Assembly: GCA_030613915.1 (NCBI GenBank)
Contig: JAUWKY010000035.1
Span: 1 to 10,705, forward strand
Direction: 5' to 3'
DNA from: Syntrophobacterales bacterium
GTDB lineage: Bacteria; Desulfobacterota; Syntrophobacteria; BM002
Length of the DNA stretch: 10,705 nt
A program made the translations under genes and the position numbers. The notes beneath the pieces are model-generated. The model was not told where the DNA came from. It searched no databases and saw nothing but the letters and a program-made list of their open reading frames with translations. Positions 1 to 5,815 of this stretch are shown here, one piece after another. Positions within the stretch are counted from its first letter, which is position 1. Each line of letters opens with the position of its first letter.

Positions 1-219
1 AAGTAGGGCTGAGAAAGGTTTGAGTTCTTCACTGTTGGGTAGTCTCTCATTCAGTAATAGATGAACAACTTCTTCAAAAGAAGCTTTACCGGCCAAATCC
101 TTGATGAGATAGCCTCGATAGACGAGACGCCCGACGGAGCCATCTACCTCGCCAATATTTGTGCTGGCGACAACCACACCCCGAAGCCCGGTGTTCTGAA
201 TATCCATACCACTTTCCAT
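1..219 (-). CDS. gltA: Citrate synthase, N-terminal part (3' end beyond the left edge)
   Basis: Seventy-three codons read from ATG at 219 down to position 1 with no stop, so the rest of the gene lies outside the window. The translation contains GLRGVVVASTNIGEVDG, then LVYRGYLIKDLA and FEEVVHLLLNERLP. This is the characteristic small-domain start of the citrate synthase / 2-methylcitrate synthase family (a short beta strand, then 'YRGY.I.DLA', then the 'F.EV..LLL...LP' helix). The enzyme condenses acetyl-CoA with oxaloacetate in the TCA cycle in the cytoplasm; a 2-methylcitrate synthase cannot be excluded because the active-site residues are not in the window. Start choice: AAGGAGG ends 5 nt before ATG 219. 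An in-frame upstream ATG at 270 would add 17 residues but has no ribosome site. The gene runs in the same direction as the respiratory operon but is separated from it by about 620 nt of repeats and has its own promoter candidate. Confidence 0.85.
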   Translation of the reverse strand, partial: MESGMDIQNTGLRGVVVASTNIGEVDGSVGRLVYRGYLIKDLAGKASFEEVVHLLLNERLPNSEELKPFSALL

Positions 220-224
220 AATTT

Positions 225-231
225 CCTCCTT
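225..231 (-). promoter_or_regulatory. Ribosome binding site that decides the citrate synthase start
   Basis: Read on the minus strand, AAGGAGG lies 5 nt upstream of ATG 219. It supports that start over the in-frame ATG at 270, which lacks any purine-rich stretch at the right distance. Confidence 0.75.
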
Positions 232-313
232 CTCACCACCGCTGGCCCATTCCTCCGCTTGGCCAGCCATTATTGAAATTCATCCTATCAAGTTAGTCGC
301 AGTTATGTAGAAA

Positions 314-342
314 ATATTAAACACTAAATTATAGCCTGTCAA
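314..342 (-). promoter_or_regulatory. Putative sigma-70 promoter for citrate synthase
   Basis: On the minus strand a perfect TTGACA (complement of 337-342) is followed by a 17-nt spacer and TAATAT (complement of 314-319, 4 of 6 matches to TATAAT). This would start transcription near 307 and give a leader of roughly 90 nt before ATG 219. A second TATAAT-like hexamer lies inside the spacer but has no matching -35. The assignment rests only on consensus match and position. Confidence 0.4.
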
Positions 343-372
343 AAAGGGAAGGGGTAGGGAAGGGAGTGGTTA

Positions 373-393
373 AAATGCCTAAAGTGAGCTAAA
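373..393. repeat. CTAAAGTGAGC-type dispersed repeat, copy 1
   Basis: AAATGCCTAAAGTGAGC followed by TAAA. The 21-nt stretch recurs at 9021-9041 with a single mismatch. A shorter echo (ATGCCTAAAAT) follows at 404-414. Confidence 0.7.
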
Positions 394-460
394 GTAAAAA
401 AAAATGCCTAAAATCATTCGATCTGATTCTAGAGTGCTACCATCCCACATCCGCATTCCT

Positions 461-485
461 AAATCCCAAATCCCAAGCACCAAAT
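461..485. repeat. AAATCCCAAATCCCAAGC dispersed repeat, copy 1
   Basis: A 25-nt stretch beginning AAATCCCAAATCCCAAGC and ending ACCAAAT. It is identical, base for base and in the same orientation, to 9179-9203. Confidence 0.85.
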
Positions 486-490
486 ATCAG

Positions 491-573
491 GGTTTCAGGT
501 GTCGGGTGTCAGGTGTCAGGGAAGAAAAACAAAAAAGCTGAAACCTGAACACTGAACACTGAACACTGAAACC
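491..573. repeat. Palindromic tract with GTGTCAG and TGAACAC tandem units
   Basis: The tract opens with GGTTTCAG (491-498) and closes with its exact complement CTGAAACC (566-573); a second CTGAAACC lies at 538-545. The left half is built of degenerate GTGTCAG/GTGTCGG units. The right half has three perfect 7-nt TGAACAC units (546-566). The halves are roughly complementary around an A-rich centre (about 521-537), so the region could fold into a long imperfect hairpin. No coding potential is seen. Confidence 0.75.
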
Positions 574-580
574 TTAGTCA

Positions 581-613
581 TTGGGTTTTGTGATTTGTAA
601 TTTCCCTCAACTT
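581..613. repeat. TTGGGTTTTGTGATTTG dispersed repeat, copy 1
   Basis: Thirty-three nt starting TTGGGTTTTGTGATTTG and ending TCAACTT. It matches 9362-9394 in the same orientation with one mismatch. Confidence 0.85.
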
Positions 614-675
614 TTGCCTCTCTATATAAAGAACGAGGACGAGTTGAATCCGAGATTCGCAATCCGCAATCGTAA

Positions 676-740
676 ATGTGGGGCGGGCCTCTGTGCAGTG
701 GGGCGGGCCTCTGTGCCCGCCATAAGGCATTACCCCACAT
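676..740. repeat. GGGCGGGCC tandem duplication inside nested inverted repeats
   Basis: GTGGGGCGGGCCTCTGTGC occurs twice with a period of 20 nt (678-696 and 698-716). The second copy continues into a perfect hairpin: GGCGGGC (702-708), loop CTCTGT, GCCCGCC (715-721). An outer perfect 8-bp inverted pair, ATGTGGGG (676-683) and CCCCACAT (733-740), encloses the whole unit. Confidence 0.75.
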
Positions 741-756
741 AGTTTATAGCAATTCC

Positions 757-829
757 TGTAGGAGCAAGCTCCGCTTGCGAAAAAAGCAGTCTCAAGATCC
801 TAGATCGCAACCGGGAGGTTGCTCCTACA
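757..829. repeat. REP-like double hairpin downstream of ccoI
   Basis: The element is bounded by a perfect 11-bp inverted pair, TGTAGGAGCAA (757-767) and TTGCTCCTACA (819-829). Each end forms its own hairpin: GCAAGC-TCC-GCTTGC (764-778) and GCAACC-GGGA-GGTTGC (807-822). A GTAG head followed by a short GC hairpin, present twice in opposite orientation, is the architecture of bacterial REP sequences paired as a BIME, which RAYT (TnpA-REP) transposases are known to mobilise. It begins 14 nt past the ccoI stop, so it may also end or stabilise the operon transcript. No RAYT gene is in the window. Confidence 0.65.
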
Positions 830-842
830 TGACATGTGTCAC

Positions 843-3326
843 TTAACCCTTTTTTAGTAGTAAAATTGTATTACCAATCACGCTCAAGCTACTCAATAGC
901 ATGGCAGAGACTGCAATGGGGGGGGTGAGCAATCCGCTCATGGCTATTGGAATGCTAACAAGGTTATAGATGAAAGAAAAGCCAAGATTTTGATGGATCT
1001 TTTTCTTAACCTCTTTCGCCAGCAGGACAAAGTCCCATAGCTGCAGAAGATCGCCCCGCATCAAGGTAAGATCTGCCGCCTCCTTGCCCAAGTCGCTACC
1101 AGAATGAACCGCAATGGCCAGGTCCGCCTGGACCAGGGCAGGGGCATCATTGATGCCGTCGCCAACCATGGCCACCAGTTGTCCTTGCTGCTGCAGGGCA
1201 GCAATGAAGCTGGCTTTTTCCTGGGGCAGTTTCCCGCCTTGTGCCTCGTCGATTTCTACTTCTTTGGCAATTGCCTTGGTAGTTTGATCATCATCTCCGG
1301 ACACCAGAGCAACCCTATAACCGGCCCCATGTAGACGGCTGACCGCCTGGATTGAGTTGGGTTTCAATTCGTCGCCAAAGACGAAAACACCGCACACTCG
1401 ACCTGCATAACTCATAAAGACCAAAGAATGTTCAGGCCTGTTTTCGGCAACAGGTAGGTCGGGGCTGGCCTCCAACTCAGCAGCAAGAAACCTTCGCGAT
1501 CCAATTTTGACTTTTCTGTCTGTAACGACGCCCGATACTCCATTCTCAGAGACCTCTACACCCTCCACGCTCAGCGGTTGCACCTGTCTTCTCGCCGCTT
1601 CTCTGGTGATCTCGGCGGCAATGAGATGATCCGACTCATTTTCCAGCGATGCAGCCAAGGCGAGGAGCTCTGCTTCAGACAAAGAGTCAAGCGCGATGAT
1701 CTCGCGAAGCGACCATTGTCCCTTGGTTACTGTCCCTGTCTTATCGAGAACGAAAGCGTTAACCCTGTCAGCCTGTTCAAAAGAAATAAAATCCCGGACC
1801 AGGATTCCTTTTCTGCCCGCCAGGGAAATACCAGCCACCCGGGTCATAGGAATAGCGATACCCAGGGTGCAGGGACAAGAGATCACCATAACGGTGACCG
1901 CCCGAATCATTGCCTTGTCCAAGCTTAATCCGGAAAGGAGGCAGATCAAGCCGGTTCCCACCCCGAGGGCAATGATAACAGGCACAAACCACTGTAGGGC
2001 GCGTTCAGCTTTCCCCTCGAAAGGTGTCCGTTCTCCTAACGCCTTCTCCATAATGGCGATCATCTGTCCCACAACAGAGTCCTCTCCAACCCTTTCGGCC
2101 CTTATCTCAAATGTCCCCTGGATGACCTTGCTGCCGCTCTTTACTGGATCTCCAGTTTTCTTGGTAATAGGCAATGGTTCTCCGGTGAGAGACGATTCAT
2201 CCACAGCTCCTTCACCATCGAGAATAAAGCCGTCGGCAGCTAACACCTCACTTTCTTCAACCCTGAAGATGTCTCCCTGCCGAAGGTGTTCAGCAGCGAC
2301 GTAGCGACCTCGCGGATACTGCTCGGAACAAATTTTCGCTTTGCTGGGGCGGAGAGAGAAAAAATTCGCCAGGTCCTCCTGGACTTCAGCTTTGGCCCTC
2401 CTCTCCAGCAGTTTTCCAAGGAGAACGAGAGTAATGAGCATTGAGGCCGTGTCGAAGTAAAGGTGAATGCTGCCGCTGAGCAGGCCATAAATGCTGTAAA
2501 AATAGGCACTGAAGGAGCCGACTGTTATTAATGTTTCCATACTAAAAGCGGCGGTTGAGATCCCGATCCAAGCTCTACGGTAAATGTTGCGGCCTCCATA
2601 GATGAGAACGACACTGGCCAAGACAAAGGTGGGCCATGAAAGCTTCTGAATTGTCTCAGGCGAGAACTCGGTAAAAAAACCGGAATAAAGGGCAAAGGAG
2701 AGCATCATTACATTCATGGTTAGCAATGCGGAGACAACAAAGCGAATGAACTCTACCTTTCTTTCTCTGGCTTCCGTCTCTTCACCCGGCAGCAAAGCTT
2801 CGTAGCCAAGCCCCTTTATAGAGTCGATGATACGCTGTGGAGAGGTAAGAACCGGATCGTAGTCACATCTAACCCGGTCGGTGGCAAAGTTACAGGATGC
2901 GCTGATGATTCCAGGAGTTCTCCTGAGAGTCTCTTCAATGACCCAGGCGCAGGCGGGGCACCACATCTGGTTGACTTGAAGGTTCAAGCTCAAGGTGACC
3001 TCATTGACATCACTTTCTTGGTACCCATCCTCCCGAACAGAGACTCTTGGCTTTTGGGCGGCGGCCTCCAGCTCTTGAGAACCAGCCCTTTCCACTAAAT
3101 CATCTTCAGAACTTGGGATGATGCCAATCTCTTGACATCTCTTGAAAAGTTCTGTCTCACGAAATGAGTCGGGATCGGGTGAGTCGGTGGCTTCCATTAA
3201 CATCTGGAAAACCTGCTTGCAACCAATGCAGCAGAAACAAAACGTTTTACCATGGGAGGTGGAGGTGATCTTCCGGTAGCGAAGAGGAAGGCCACAAAGC
3301 TCACAAAATTCGGGGGGACTGATCAT
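843..3326 (-). CDS. ccoI: Cu+-exporting P1B-type ATPase for cbb3 oxidase assembly (CcoI/FixI)
   Basis: Predicted 827 residues. It moves copper across the inner membrane, in the cbb3 context to supply CuB of CcoN. Domain order: an N-terminal Cys cluster (C8, C11, C30, C32, C33, C36) typical of the CcoI-type metal-binding extension; an HMA domain with MWCPAC (C123, C126); membrane helices from about 190; the actuator TGE (381-383); the transmembrane metal site CPC (484-486); the phosphorylation motif DKTGT (D528); GDGIND (722-727). The last helices carry YN (787-788) and M809-x2-S812-S813, the Cu+ transporter signature. The usual HP dipeptide of the nucleotide domain reads H567-L568. The start is 1 nt past the stop of the preceding cytochrome gene, so translation is probably coupled; I see no strong ribosome site. 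No ccoG or ccoH is present here. Confidence 0.93.
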   Translation of the reverse strand: MISPPEFCELCGLPLRYRKITSTSHGKTFCFCCIGCKQVFQMLMEATDSPDPDSFRETELFKRCQEIGIIPSSEDDLVERAGSQELEAAAQKPRVSVREDGYQESDVNEVTLSLNLQVNQMWCPACAWVIEETLRRTPGIISASCNFATDRVRCDYDPVLTSPQRIIDSIKGLGYEALLPGEETEARERKVEFIRFVVSALLTMNVMMLSFALYSGFFTEFSPETIQKLSWPTFVLASVVLIYGGRNIYRRAWIGISTAAFSMETLITVGSFSAYFYSIYGLLSGSIHLYFDTASMLITLVLLGKLLERRAKAEVQEDLANFFSLRPSKAKICSEQYPRGRYVAAEHLRQGDIFRVEESEVLAADGFILDGEGAVDESSLTGEPLPITKKTGDPVKSGSKVIQGTFEIRAERVGEDSVVGQMIAIMEKALGERTPFEGKAERALQWFVPVIIALGVGTGLICLLSGLSLDKAMIRAVTVMVISCPCTLGIAIPMTRVAGISLAGRKGILVRDFISFEQADRVNAFVLDKTGTVTKGQWSLREIIALDSLSEAELLALAASLENESDHLIAAEITREAARRQVQPLSVEGVEVSENGVSGVVTDRKVKIGSRRFLAAELEASPDLPVAENRPEHSLVFMSYAGRVCGVFVFGDELKPNSIQAVSRLHGAGYRVALVSGDDDQTTKAIAKEVEIDEAQGGKLPQEKASFIAALQQQGQLVAMVGDGINDAPALVQADLAIAVHSGSDLGKEAADLTLMRGDLLQLWDFVLLAKEVKKKIHQNLGFSFIYNLVSIPIAMSGLLTPPIAVSAMLLSSLSVIGNTILLLKKG

Positions 3327-3327
3327 T

Positions 3328-3852
3328 TCACTGACGTGGGCCGAGGGATTTCACATAGGTCACTATTCGCCACCGGTCTAACACTGCTATGGTGGTGGCT
3401 AAAGCAGGCTGCCTGGCATCTGGTTTTTGGATGCCGTAGCTGATTTCTTTAAAAATAACTCCCACTGGCAGGGATTGGACTTCCTTGCTTTGCAGATCGG
3501 TGGGAAGTGGGTGAAAGCTCTGCCCCACAGGCCCATTGCCGTCATGGTATTTCCCGTGGCATTGGGCGCAGTAAAGAAAATATTGTCTCCTGCCTGCTTC
3601 GATGGTAGTTGGATTCCGGGGGTCTAGAGGTGATTTCAAGTCTTCACCTCTCGTGGCTCTATAGAGCTCTTCCCCGTCTTCGATGGGCACCAACCCCTGT
3701 GGCATTATCAAAATCGGCTCTTCGTGCGGGCGCACGGCCGGTGTTTCCCTCATCCGCCAAGGCTGGAAGTAATTGTCTATATACACCAGGCCGAGATAAG
3801 CCACAGAGATTATGGTCAGTAACAGAAGTACTGGAACCAAAAGTCTTTTCAC
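3328..3852 (-). CDS. Membrane-anchored monohaem cytochrome c (ActE-like or detached CcoP-like), no distal Met
   Basis: Predicted 174 residues, start GTG (AGGGG upstream; it abuts the TAG stop of the preceding gene). Residues 4-24 form an N-terminal helix without a lipobox Cys, so the protein is probably anchored with its body in the periplasm. One haem site, CAQCH (C95, C98, H99), sits in EAGRRQYFLYCAQCHG, followed by DGNGPVGQSF and a terminal LDRWRIVTYVKSL helix. This order resembles the monohaem ActE subunit of ACIII ('RG...Y..YC..CHG...DGNG...DRW.IV.Y'). No Met follows H99: where class I cytochromes carry '.MP', this protein reads GIQKPDARQPA. The haem therefore has a different sixth ligand or none. 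It lies between the cbb3 small genes and ccoI, so it could equally be the cytochrome part of a split CcoP. Function as an electron carrier between ACIII and CcoN is inferred. Confidence 0.82.
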   Translation of the reverse strand: MKRLLVPVLLLLTIISVAYLGLVYIDNYFQPWRMRETPAVRPHEEPILIMPQGLVPIEDGEELYRATRGEDLKSPLDPRNPTTIEAGRRQYFLYCAQCHGKYHDGNGPVGQSFHPLPTDLQSKEVQSLPVGVIFKEISYGIQKPDARQPALATTIAVLDRWRIVTYVKSLGPRQ

Positions 3853-4080
3853 CTATTCCCCTTTTTTCCCTTTCACATGCTGCGGATCGGGGAGTTTTTT
3901 GTAGATGGCCTCGGGAGACTCCCCGGGAACATCTTTCACGATGTCGAAATTCCAGGCGGGAGGCCCCTGGTCTCCAATAAGAACGAAGGCAGACAGGCTG
4001 TAAATGAGAAAGTAGACTGCCAAAATGATAATGAATATCCAGGTGGCTAAAACCGATTCTTTGGAGGTTGTCTTTTCCAT
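3853..4080 (-). CDS. Small single-helix membrane protein, unrecognised
   Basis: Predicted 75 residues. One hydrophobic segment (about 11-36, ATWIFIIILAVYFLIYSLSA) is followed by a hydrophilic tail rich in Pro, Asp and Lys with PPAWNFDIVKDVPGESP and a KGKKGE end. There are no Cys, no His-rich motif and no catalytic signature. Its ATG overlaps the TAA of the preceding gene (TAATG), and its stop abuts the GTG of the next. It is thus translated as part of the same cluster, which supports a real gene. Its size and topology fit a small accessory subunit of the oxidase or of ACIII, but I do not recognise the family. Confidence 0.78.
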   Translation of the reverse strand: MEKTTSKESVLATWIFIIILAVYFLIYSLSAFVLIGDQGPPAWNFDIVKDVPGESPEAIYKKLPDPQHVKGKKGE

Positions 4081-4355
4081 TATATTTTCACTCCCAAAAA
4101 CGATATTCCTACCATGTAAGACACGCTCCAGAGAAGAAAGCCTACGATGATCAGGATCAAAATAAGGGGAAAGGGCGCATTCCGATCTTCCAGCCCGTCG
4201 GGATATCTAGAGTAGACCTGCTTTTCCCTTTCTGCGGAATCCTTTGTTCGAAAATGTATGCGGTTCAAACCGAGGTAAAAAAGAATTACGAAAACCAGGG
4301 CTGGGAAAAGAAACAGGATCACGTCACGGTAGCCTTCCAAAGCAAAAAATCTCAT
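4080..4355 (-). CDS. Two-helix membrane protein resembling the CcoP/FixP N-terminal domain
   Basis: Predicted 91 residues, ATG preceded by AGGAG at a good distance. Two hydrophobic helices (about 11-30 and 62-86) are joined by a polar loop containing YPDGLEDRNAPFP. The pattern 'DG(I/L)E(E/D)xNxPxP' just before the second helix is the signature I know from the FixP_N domain, the membrane anchor of the dihaem subunit CcoP. Here it stands alone: no haem motif follows and the frame ends shortly after the second helix. I infer that it docks cytochrome subunits to CcoN, as the CcoP anchor does, with the haem domains supplied by other genes. Alternatively it may be an unrelated two-helix subunit. 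Confidence 0.75.
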   Translation of the reverse strand: MRFFALEGYRDVILFLFPALVFVILFYLGLNRIHFRTKDSAEREKQVYSRYPDGLEDRNAPFPLILILIIVGFLLWSVSYMVGISFLGVKI

Positions 4356-4386
4356 GTTGTTTCTCCTGCTTTGAGTGCCTAAAGTC

Positions 4387-4404
4387 TGTCTGAGGCATCA
4401 GACA
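4387..4404. repeat. Perfect 7-bp hairpin in the gap before the CcoP-anchor gene
   Basis: TGTCTGA (4387-4393), loop GGCA, TCAGACA (4398-4404). It sits about 30 nt upstream of the 91-codon gene's start on the transcript. There is no T run, so it does not look like an intrinsic terminator; an RNA-processing or stability role is only a guess. Confidence 0.4.
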
Positions 4405-4448
4405 CAGGGCTCAAGGCATGAGGTAATCTTCTGTTCAACTTATTCTTT

Positions 4449-4476
4449 GCGCCTTACGCCTTGCACCTTATGCCTT
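4449..4476. repeat. Tandem 7-nt repeat array (RYGCCTT), copy downstream of the ccoS-like gene
   Basis: Four consecutive heptamers GCGCCTT, ACGCCTT, GCACCTT, ATGCCTT. A related array in the same orientation lies at 4845-4871, on the other side of the ccoS-like gene. The rest of this 169-nt gap (4356-4524) has no gene. Confidence 0.65.
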
Positions 4477-4524
4477 TCTGACTCCTTAGCGCCAGCTGAT
4501 TACTGCCTACTGCTTTTACTTAAA

Positions 4525-4785
4525 TCAGCCGCCGGTAACTAAGATATAGACCACGGCCGCGGCCAGGGCCAGCAGGCCTGAACCTGCAAAGGCCAGAAGC
4601 AAATAGGACTGGTAACGATTCAGTCTGGTTACAGTCACAGCCGGCTGCTCACCTTGCTCATCCAAAGGCAGAAATCTGGCCCTTTGTTGGTCTTTGAATT
4701 GACCATTTCTGAGAGCCCACCAAAAGGCCCACAGGGTGACAGCAAAGCCAGCGATAAGGTATACGATAAAAAATGGGTAATACAT
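4525..4785 (-). CDS. CcoS-like cbb3 oxidase assembly protein with a second membrane helix
   Basis: Predicted 86 residues. The first helix (about 4-24) runs into FWWALRNGQFKDQQRARFLP, which matches the CcoS/FixS hallmark 'W(A/W)xRxGQFxDxxxxxxxxLxxD'. CcoS is a small inner-membrane protein needed to mature the haem-copper centre of cbb3 oxidase. Ordinary CcoS proteins are 45-70 residues with one helix. This one continues through TVTRLNRYQSYLL into a second hydrophobic helix (about 58-84) and ends ILVTGG. Both termini of the gene are flanked by repeat-bearing gaps and I see no clear ribosome site. It could instead be a CcoQ-like structural subunit, but the GQFKD motif favours CcoS. Confidence 0.7.
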   Translation of the reverse strand: MYYPFFIVYLIAGFAVTLWAFWWALRNGQFKDQQRARFLPLDEQGEQPAVTVTRLNRYQSYLLLAFAGSGLLALAAAVVYILVTGG

Positions 4786-4807
4786 TATAGTTAAAGGCTC
4801 AGGGCTA

Positions 4808-4871
4808 AAGGCTTAAGGCACAGGGTTTTAAATTTTTTCCCCCTGCACCTTGCGCCTTGTGCCTTGTGCCA
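4808..4871. repeat. Imperfect hairpin and heptamer array between the ccoO fusion and the ccoS-like gene
   Basis: AAGGCTTAAGGCACAGGG (4808-4825) pairs with CCCTGCACCTTGCGCCTT (4841-4858) at 14 of 18 positions across an AT-rich loop. The right arm belongs to an array of heptamers GCACCTT, GCGCCTT, GTGCCTT, GTGCCAC (4845-4872), related to the array at 4449-4476. Confidence 0.6.
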
Positions 4872-4876
4872 CCTCC

Positions 4877-5815
4877 CTATGGTTCCCACGAGGCGTCAAT
4901 ACCACGGGGTTCGGCATTCGCATCAGTTTCGCCGATAAAGTAAACGGCTACATAGTTGCCCACATCCCAGATTTTTTCCGATTCCAGTTCCCGTTTGAAA
5001 TAAGGCATGGCGGTGCCCGTGATTCCATTCATGATTTGGTAATAGAGAATGCCGCCGGATATCCCCCTCCCCTTGAGGATGGTAAAATTCAAGGGCGGCG
5101 GATAGATATGGGGCTGGGCTGGCCCCATGCCATCACCTACGGGACCATGACAGCCGATGCAAAAACCCTGGTAAATCCTGCGTCCCCTGCGCAAGCCCGC
5201 TTCAGTAGTGGGGTAAGGGTTGGGAATTTTTCGCCAACCCTCGGGCACATGGCCATGGAGCCATTTCACGTTGGCCTCAGGGCCGGCTTCGTAGGCTTCA
5301 ATAGCCTTTTCTTTCCAAAATCTCTGCCGCTCCATGCGGCGGTCTGCGTCTTTATATCCCAACCCCTGAACGTAGGCGATAAGTGTCGAGATTTTCTTGT
5401 CTCCCAGAAAGGCAAGGGGTGGCATGATGGAATGGGGCCGGGTGAAACGCGGATTGATAAAATGAGCGACATGCCAGTCATCCGGATGTTCGCCACCTTC
5501 CTGGGAAAGATCGGGACCGGTTCGCTCAGAGCCCAGCAGAATGGGCCTATCTTCCACATAGTCTCCAGCTTGAGCGACCCTTTCTGCTCCCAGTCCCCAA
5601 TCAAGGTAACGAACAGATTGACTGTGGCAATAGACGCAGCCATTAGCGATATAAGTGGCTCTGCCCGCGTTTTCCGCTGGGGTACGGCTGCGGTGGATAT
5701 CTGAAGGGGTCTGGATCCTCTTGGCCCACGGCCAGTAGACCACCGCAAAAACAATGGCTGCCAGGATAAAAGTTCCGCCGAATATTACGGCTTTTGGTGT
5801 CATTTTTAGATTCAT
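4877..5815 (-). CDS. ccoO: CcoO fused to a second cytochrome c domain (dihaem cbb3 oxidase subunit)
   Basis: Predicted 312 residues. Helix 8-30 anchors it in the membrane with the body in the periplasm. The N-terminal half is CcoO: CVYCHSQSVR (C60, C63, H64), DRPILLGSERTGPDL, HPDDWHVAHFINPR and SIMPPL (M131 as distal ligand). CcoO is normally about 200 residues with one haem. Here a second class I cytochrome domain follows: RGRRIYQGFCIGCHGPVGDG (C219, C222, H223), GTAMPYF (M270) and a C-terminal IWDVGNYVAVYFIG helix. The protein therefore carries two c haems that should relay electrons to the low-spin haem b of CcoN. It overlaps ccoN by 4 nt (ATGA), the usual ccoN-ccoO pairing. The extra domain may replace one of the two haem domains of the missing standard CcoP. 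An alternative start at M5 is possible. Confidence 0.9.
   Translation of the reverse strand: MNLKMTPKAVIFGGTFILAAIVFAVVYWPWAKRIQTPSDIHRSRTPAENAGRATYIANGCVYCHSQSVRYLDWGLGAERVAQAGDYVEDRPILLGSERTGPDLSQEGGEHPDDWHVAHFINPRFTRPHSIMPPLAFLGDKKISTLIAYVQGLGYKDADRRMERQRFWKEKAIEAYEAGPEANVKWLHGHVPEGWRKIPNPYPTTEAGLRRGRRIYQGFCIGCHGPVGDGMGPAQPHIYPPPLNFTILKGRGISGGILYYQIMNGITGTAMPYFKRELESEKIWDVGNYVAVYFIGETDANAEPRGIDASWEP

Larger units (their letters stand above)
343..842. other. Gene-free repeat-rich intergenic region between ccoI and citrate synthase
   Basis: No convincing coding sequence is present on either strand. One open frame on the minus strand (740-516) consists entirely of repeat DNA and resembles no protein. 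The stretch holds a chain of short repeats: a CTAAAGTG-type motif (373-393), an AAATCCC motif (461-485), a GTTTCAG/GAACACT palindromic tract (491-573), a TTGGGTTTTG motif (581-613), an ATTCGCAATCCGCA motif (655-668), a GGGCGGGCC tandem/hairpin (676-740) and a REP-like double hairpin (757-829). Four of these motifs recur in the gap at 9015-9405. Confidence 0.8.

Noticed and set aside
61..276. Plus-strand open frame of 71 codons at the left edge
   Set aside because: It is antisense to the citrate synthase start, which has family motifs and a strong ribosome site.
516..740. Minus-strand open frame of 74 codons
   Set aside because: It is built entirely from repeat motifs (TGAACAC units, the TTGGGTTTTG module, GGGCGGGCC duplication), with no ribosome site or protein-like pattern.
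783..842. Intrinsic terminator for ccoI
   Set aside because: The REP-like hairpin GCAACC/GGTTGC is not followed directly by a T run on the minus strand. The nearest T run comes after an unstructured stretch, so termination is possible but not supported.
1696..2304. Plus-strand open frame of 202 codons inside ccoI
   Set aside because: It is a shadow of the well-supported P-type ATPase on the other strand; the composition is Ser/Arg/Pro-rich without domain features.
4850..5704. Long open frame on the plus strand (284 codons) opposite the ccoO fusion
   Set aside because: It lies antisense to a gene with clear haem motifs. Its translation shows no recognisable domain, and it has no operon context on the plus strand.
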